Below are positions 63,043-64,000 of a stretch of DNA of 64,000 nucleotides, in pieces. Source of the stretch: Aureimonas glaciei (GTDB lineage Bacteria; Pseudomonadota; Alphaproteobacteria; Rhizobiales; Rhizobiaceae). The translations under genes and the position numbers were made by a program. Numbering within the stretch: position 1 is the stretch's first letter; every line of letters starts with the position of its first letter. The notes beneath the pieces were generated by a model that saw nothing but the letters and a program-made list of their open reading frames with translations, was not told where the DNA came from and did not search any database. The stretch lies in assembly GCF_014643375.1 (NCBI RefSeq), contig NZ_BMJJ01000017.1:18227-82226 (forward strand). The letters are read 5' to 3'.

Positions 63043-63804
63043 TTGGACGGACACGGCATCGAATTCGGAATGCAGCATCGGCACTATCGTCTGGACGGGG
63101 CGAGCGATCCCCGCCCGGTGCTGATCGTCCTGCATCAGGAGACCTCGACGCCCGGCCGCGTCGGCCAGGTCCTTGCCGCGCACGGCGTCACGCTCGACAT
63201 CCGCCGCCCGGTGATCGGCGACGCGCTGCCGGAGACGCTCGACGACCATCGCGGCGCCATCGTCTTCGGCGGGCCGCCGAGCGCCAACGATCCGGACGCG
63301 CATCTGCGCCGCGAGGTCGACTGGATGGCCGTGCCGCTGGGGGAGAACCGTCCCTTCCTCGGCATCTGCCTCGGCGCCCAGATGCTGGTGAAACATCTCG
63401 GCGGCACGGTCGGCCCGCACCCGGATGGCCTCGTCGAGGTCGGCTATTACCCCCTCCAGTCGACGCCCGAGGGCCGGATGCTCCTGCCGCAATGGCCTGG
63501 GATGGTCTATCAGTGGCACCGCGAGGGGTTCACTTTGCCGCGCGGCGCGGTTCGCCTCGCCACCGGCGAACGCTTCGAGAACCAGGCCATCCGCTACGGC
63601 GACCATGCCTACGGCGTGCAGTTCCACGCCGAGCTGACGCTGGCCATGCTGCACCGCTGGACCACCCACGGCCACGAACGCACCCTTCTCCCCGGCGCCC
63701 AGAAGCGCCGCGATCATTTCGACGGCCGCGCCATCTACGACGCGCCGGTGAAGCGCTGGCTGGAGCAGTTTCTGGGGCTGGTGTTCGGGGAAGCCGAGGG
63801 GTGA
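63043..63804 (+). CDS. Class I glutamine amidotransferase-like protein
   Basis: The product (253 residues if the TTG start is right) has the GATase fold: PVLIVLHQETSTPGRVGQVL, GAIVFGGPPSANDPDAHLRREVDWM, nucleophile elbow FLGICLGAQMLVKHLGG, and the His/Glu of YGVQFHAELTLAML. It probably hydrolyses glutamine or a gamma-glutamyl compound for an unknown synthase. Start is uncertain: TTG 63043 (AAGGCGGGA upstream), GTG 63007 overlapping the terB stop, or ATG 63070. Its closeness to terB suggests cotranscription. Confidence 0.88.
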   Translation: MDGHGIEFGMQHRHYRLDGASDPRPVLIVLHQETSTPGRVGQVLAAHGVTLDIRRPVIGDALPETLDDHRGAIVFGGPPSANDPDAHLRREVDWMAVPLGENRPFLGICLGAQMLVKHLGGTVGPHPDGLVEVGYYPLQSTPEGRMLLPQWPGMVYQWHREGFTLPRGAVRLATGERFENQAIRYGDHAYGVQFHAELTLAMLHRWTTHGHERTLLPGAQKRRDHFDGRAIYDAPVKRWLEQFLGLVFGEAEG

Positions 63805-63898
63805 GGCGGGGCGCCAAGCGCTCGTCGCCTGCCTGTTGCCGGCGTCTCTCGTCCTCATCGGTCTGGTCGGCCCGGCAAGCGCAACGGTAAAGCTTCTT

Positions 63899-63919
63899 CT
63901 TCTCCCCTCCGGGGAGAAG
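63899..63919. repeat. CTTCTCCCC-GGGGAGAAG palindrome
   Basis: CTTCTCCCC, TCC, GGGGAGAAG is a nine-pair stem followed by GTCGCGGCATG. Elements of this kind are among the commonest intergenic palindromes in alphaproteobacteria. It lies 95 bases after the amidotransferase stop. Confidence 0.75.
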
Positions 63920-63947
63920 GTCGCGGCATGTCCTGCCCTGATAGAGT

Positions 63948-63979
63948 GGTGACATTTCAGCCCGGATGGATGGGTGACA
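63948..63979. other. Possible left end of an insertion sequence at the window edge
   Basis: GGTGACA occurs at 63948-63954 and 63973-63979, around TTTCAGCCCGGATGGAT. On the minus strand this reads TGTCACCCATCCATCCGGGC, then TGAAATGTCACC, a layout I associate with ends of IS481-like elements. No transposase is in the window. Confidence 0.25.
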
Positions 63980-64000
63980 CTTTGTTGGCTGGGAGGACCG

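Overview
The window looks like chromosomal DNA of an alphaproteobacterium of the order Hyphomicrobiales (Rhizobiales). It is GC-rich, roughly two thirds G+C by eye, apart from one AT-richer patch. The evidence is gene order and family content: a hemC-hemD-mitofilin-hemY run, a DUF2849-cysI-DUF934-cysH-cysD-cysN sulfate assimilation operon, tsaD-gpsA-YciI-EVE divergent from hemC, glnK-amtB, ftsK-lolA-xthA, DUF2585, DUF3072, a CtrA-type site in front of ftsK, and intergenic palindromes of types common in this order. An Aurantimonadaceae-like genus is possible, but I cannot fix it from sequence alone.

Layout. 1-9.3 kb: housekeeping and small metabolic genes (DadA-like oxidoreductase fragment, secreted hydrolase, leuD, fadD, initiator tRNA, ureohydrolase, Trm112-like protein, Lon-N protein, thioredoxin/TPR chaperone, prolyl-tRNA deacylase). 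9.65-12.3 kb: a tRNA-Gly gene followed by an AT-richer insert with a two-gene operon, an unrecognised 228-aa protein and an XRE-HTH/ImmA-IrrE zinc protease, then debris. 12.3-21.6 kb: mechanosensitive channel, divergent AraC regulator and SDR, leuB, asd, envelope proteins. 21.6-22.4 kb: a MazEF-type pair and palindromic repeats. 22.4-28.6 kb: the sulfate assimilation operon on the minus strand. 29-33.5 kb: ubiquinone hydroxylase, acyl-CoA thioesterase, and glnK-amtB with a sigma-54-like promoter. 33.5-40 kb: ftsK, lolA, xthA, a cyclic-nucleotide sensor. 40-49.2 kb: MarR regulator divergent from an M3 peptidase, typA, uspA, a flavin amine oxidase, small genes. 49.3-54.8 kb: membrane protein, VOC protein, serine dehydratase, pyrophosphatase, a repeat cluster of about 0.5 kb, methyltransferase, DUF3072, EVE protein. 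54.8-63.8 kb: YciI-gpsA-tsaD opposite hemC-hemD-mitofilin-hemY, TerB, glutamine amidotransferase.

How the genes work together. The cys operon encodes ATP sulfurylase (CysDN), an iron-sulfur APS reductase (CysH) and a siroheme sulfite reductase (CysI). CysN has no APS kinase domain; it ends in a predicted membrane hairpin and is followed by a coupled 48-codon membrane ORF, which is unusual. hemC and hemD lead to uroporphyrinogen III, and the next two genes encode the bacterial relative of mitochondrial Mic60 and HemY. GlnK and AmtB couple ammonium uptake to nitrogen status.

Most novel candidate. The two-gene unit at 10135-12041 stands out: atypical base composition, position just after a tRNA, translational coupling, and an HTH plus zinc-protease protein of the kind used as antitoxin or immunity regulator beside a partner I do not recognise. 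I saw no CRISPR array, no rRNA and no complete insertion sequence.
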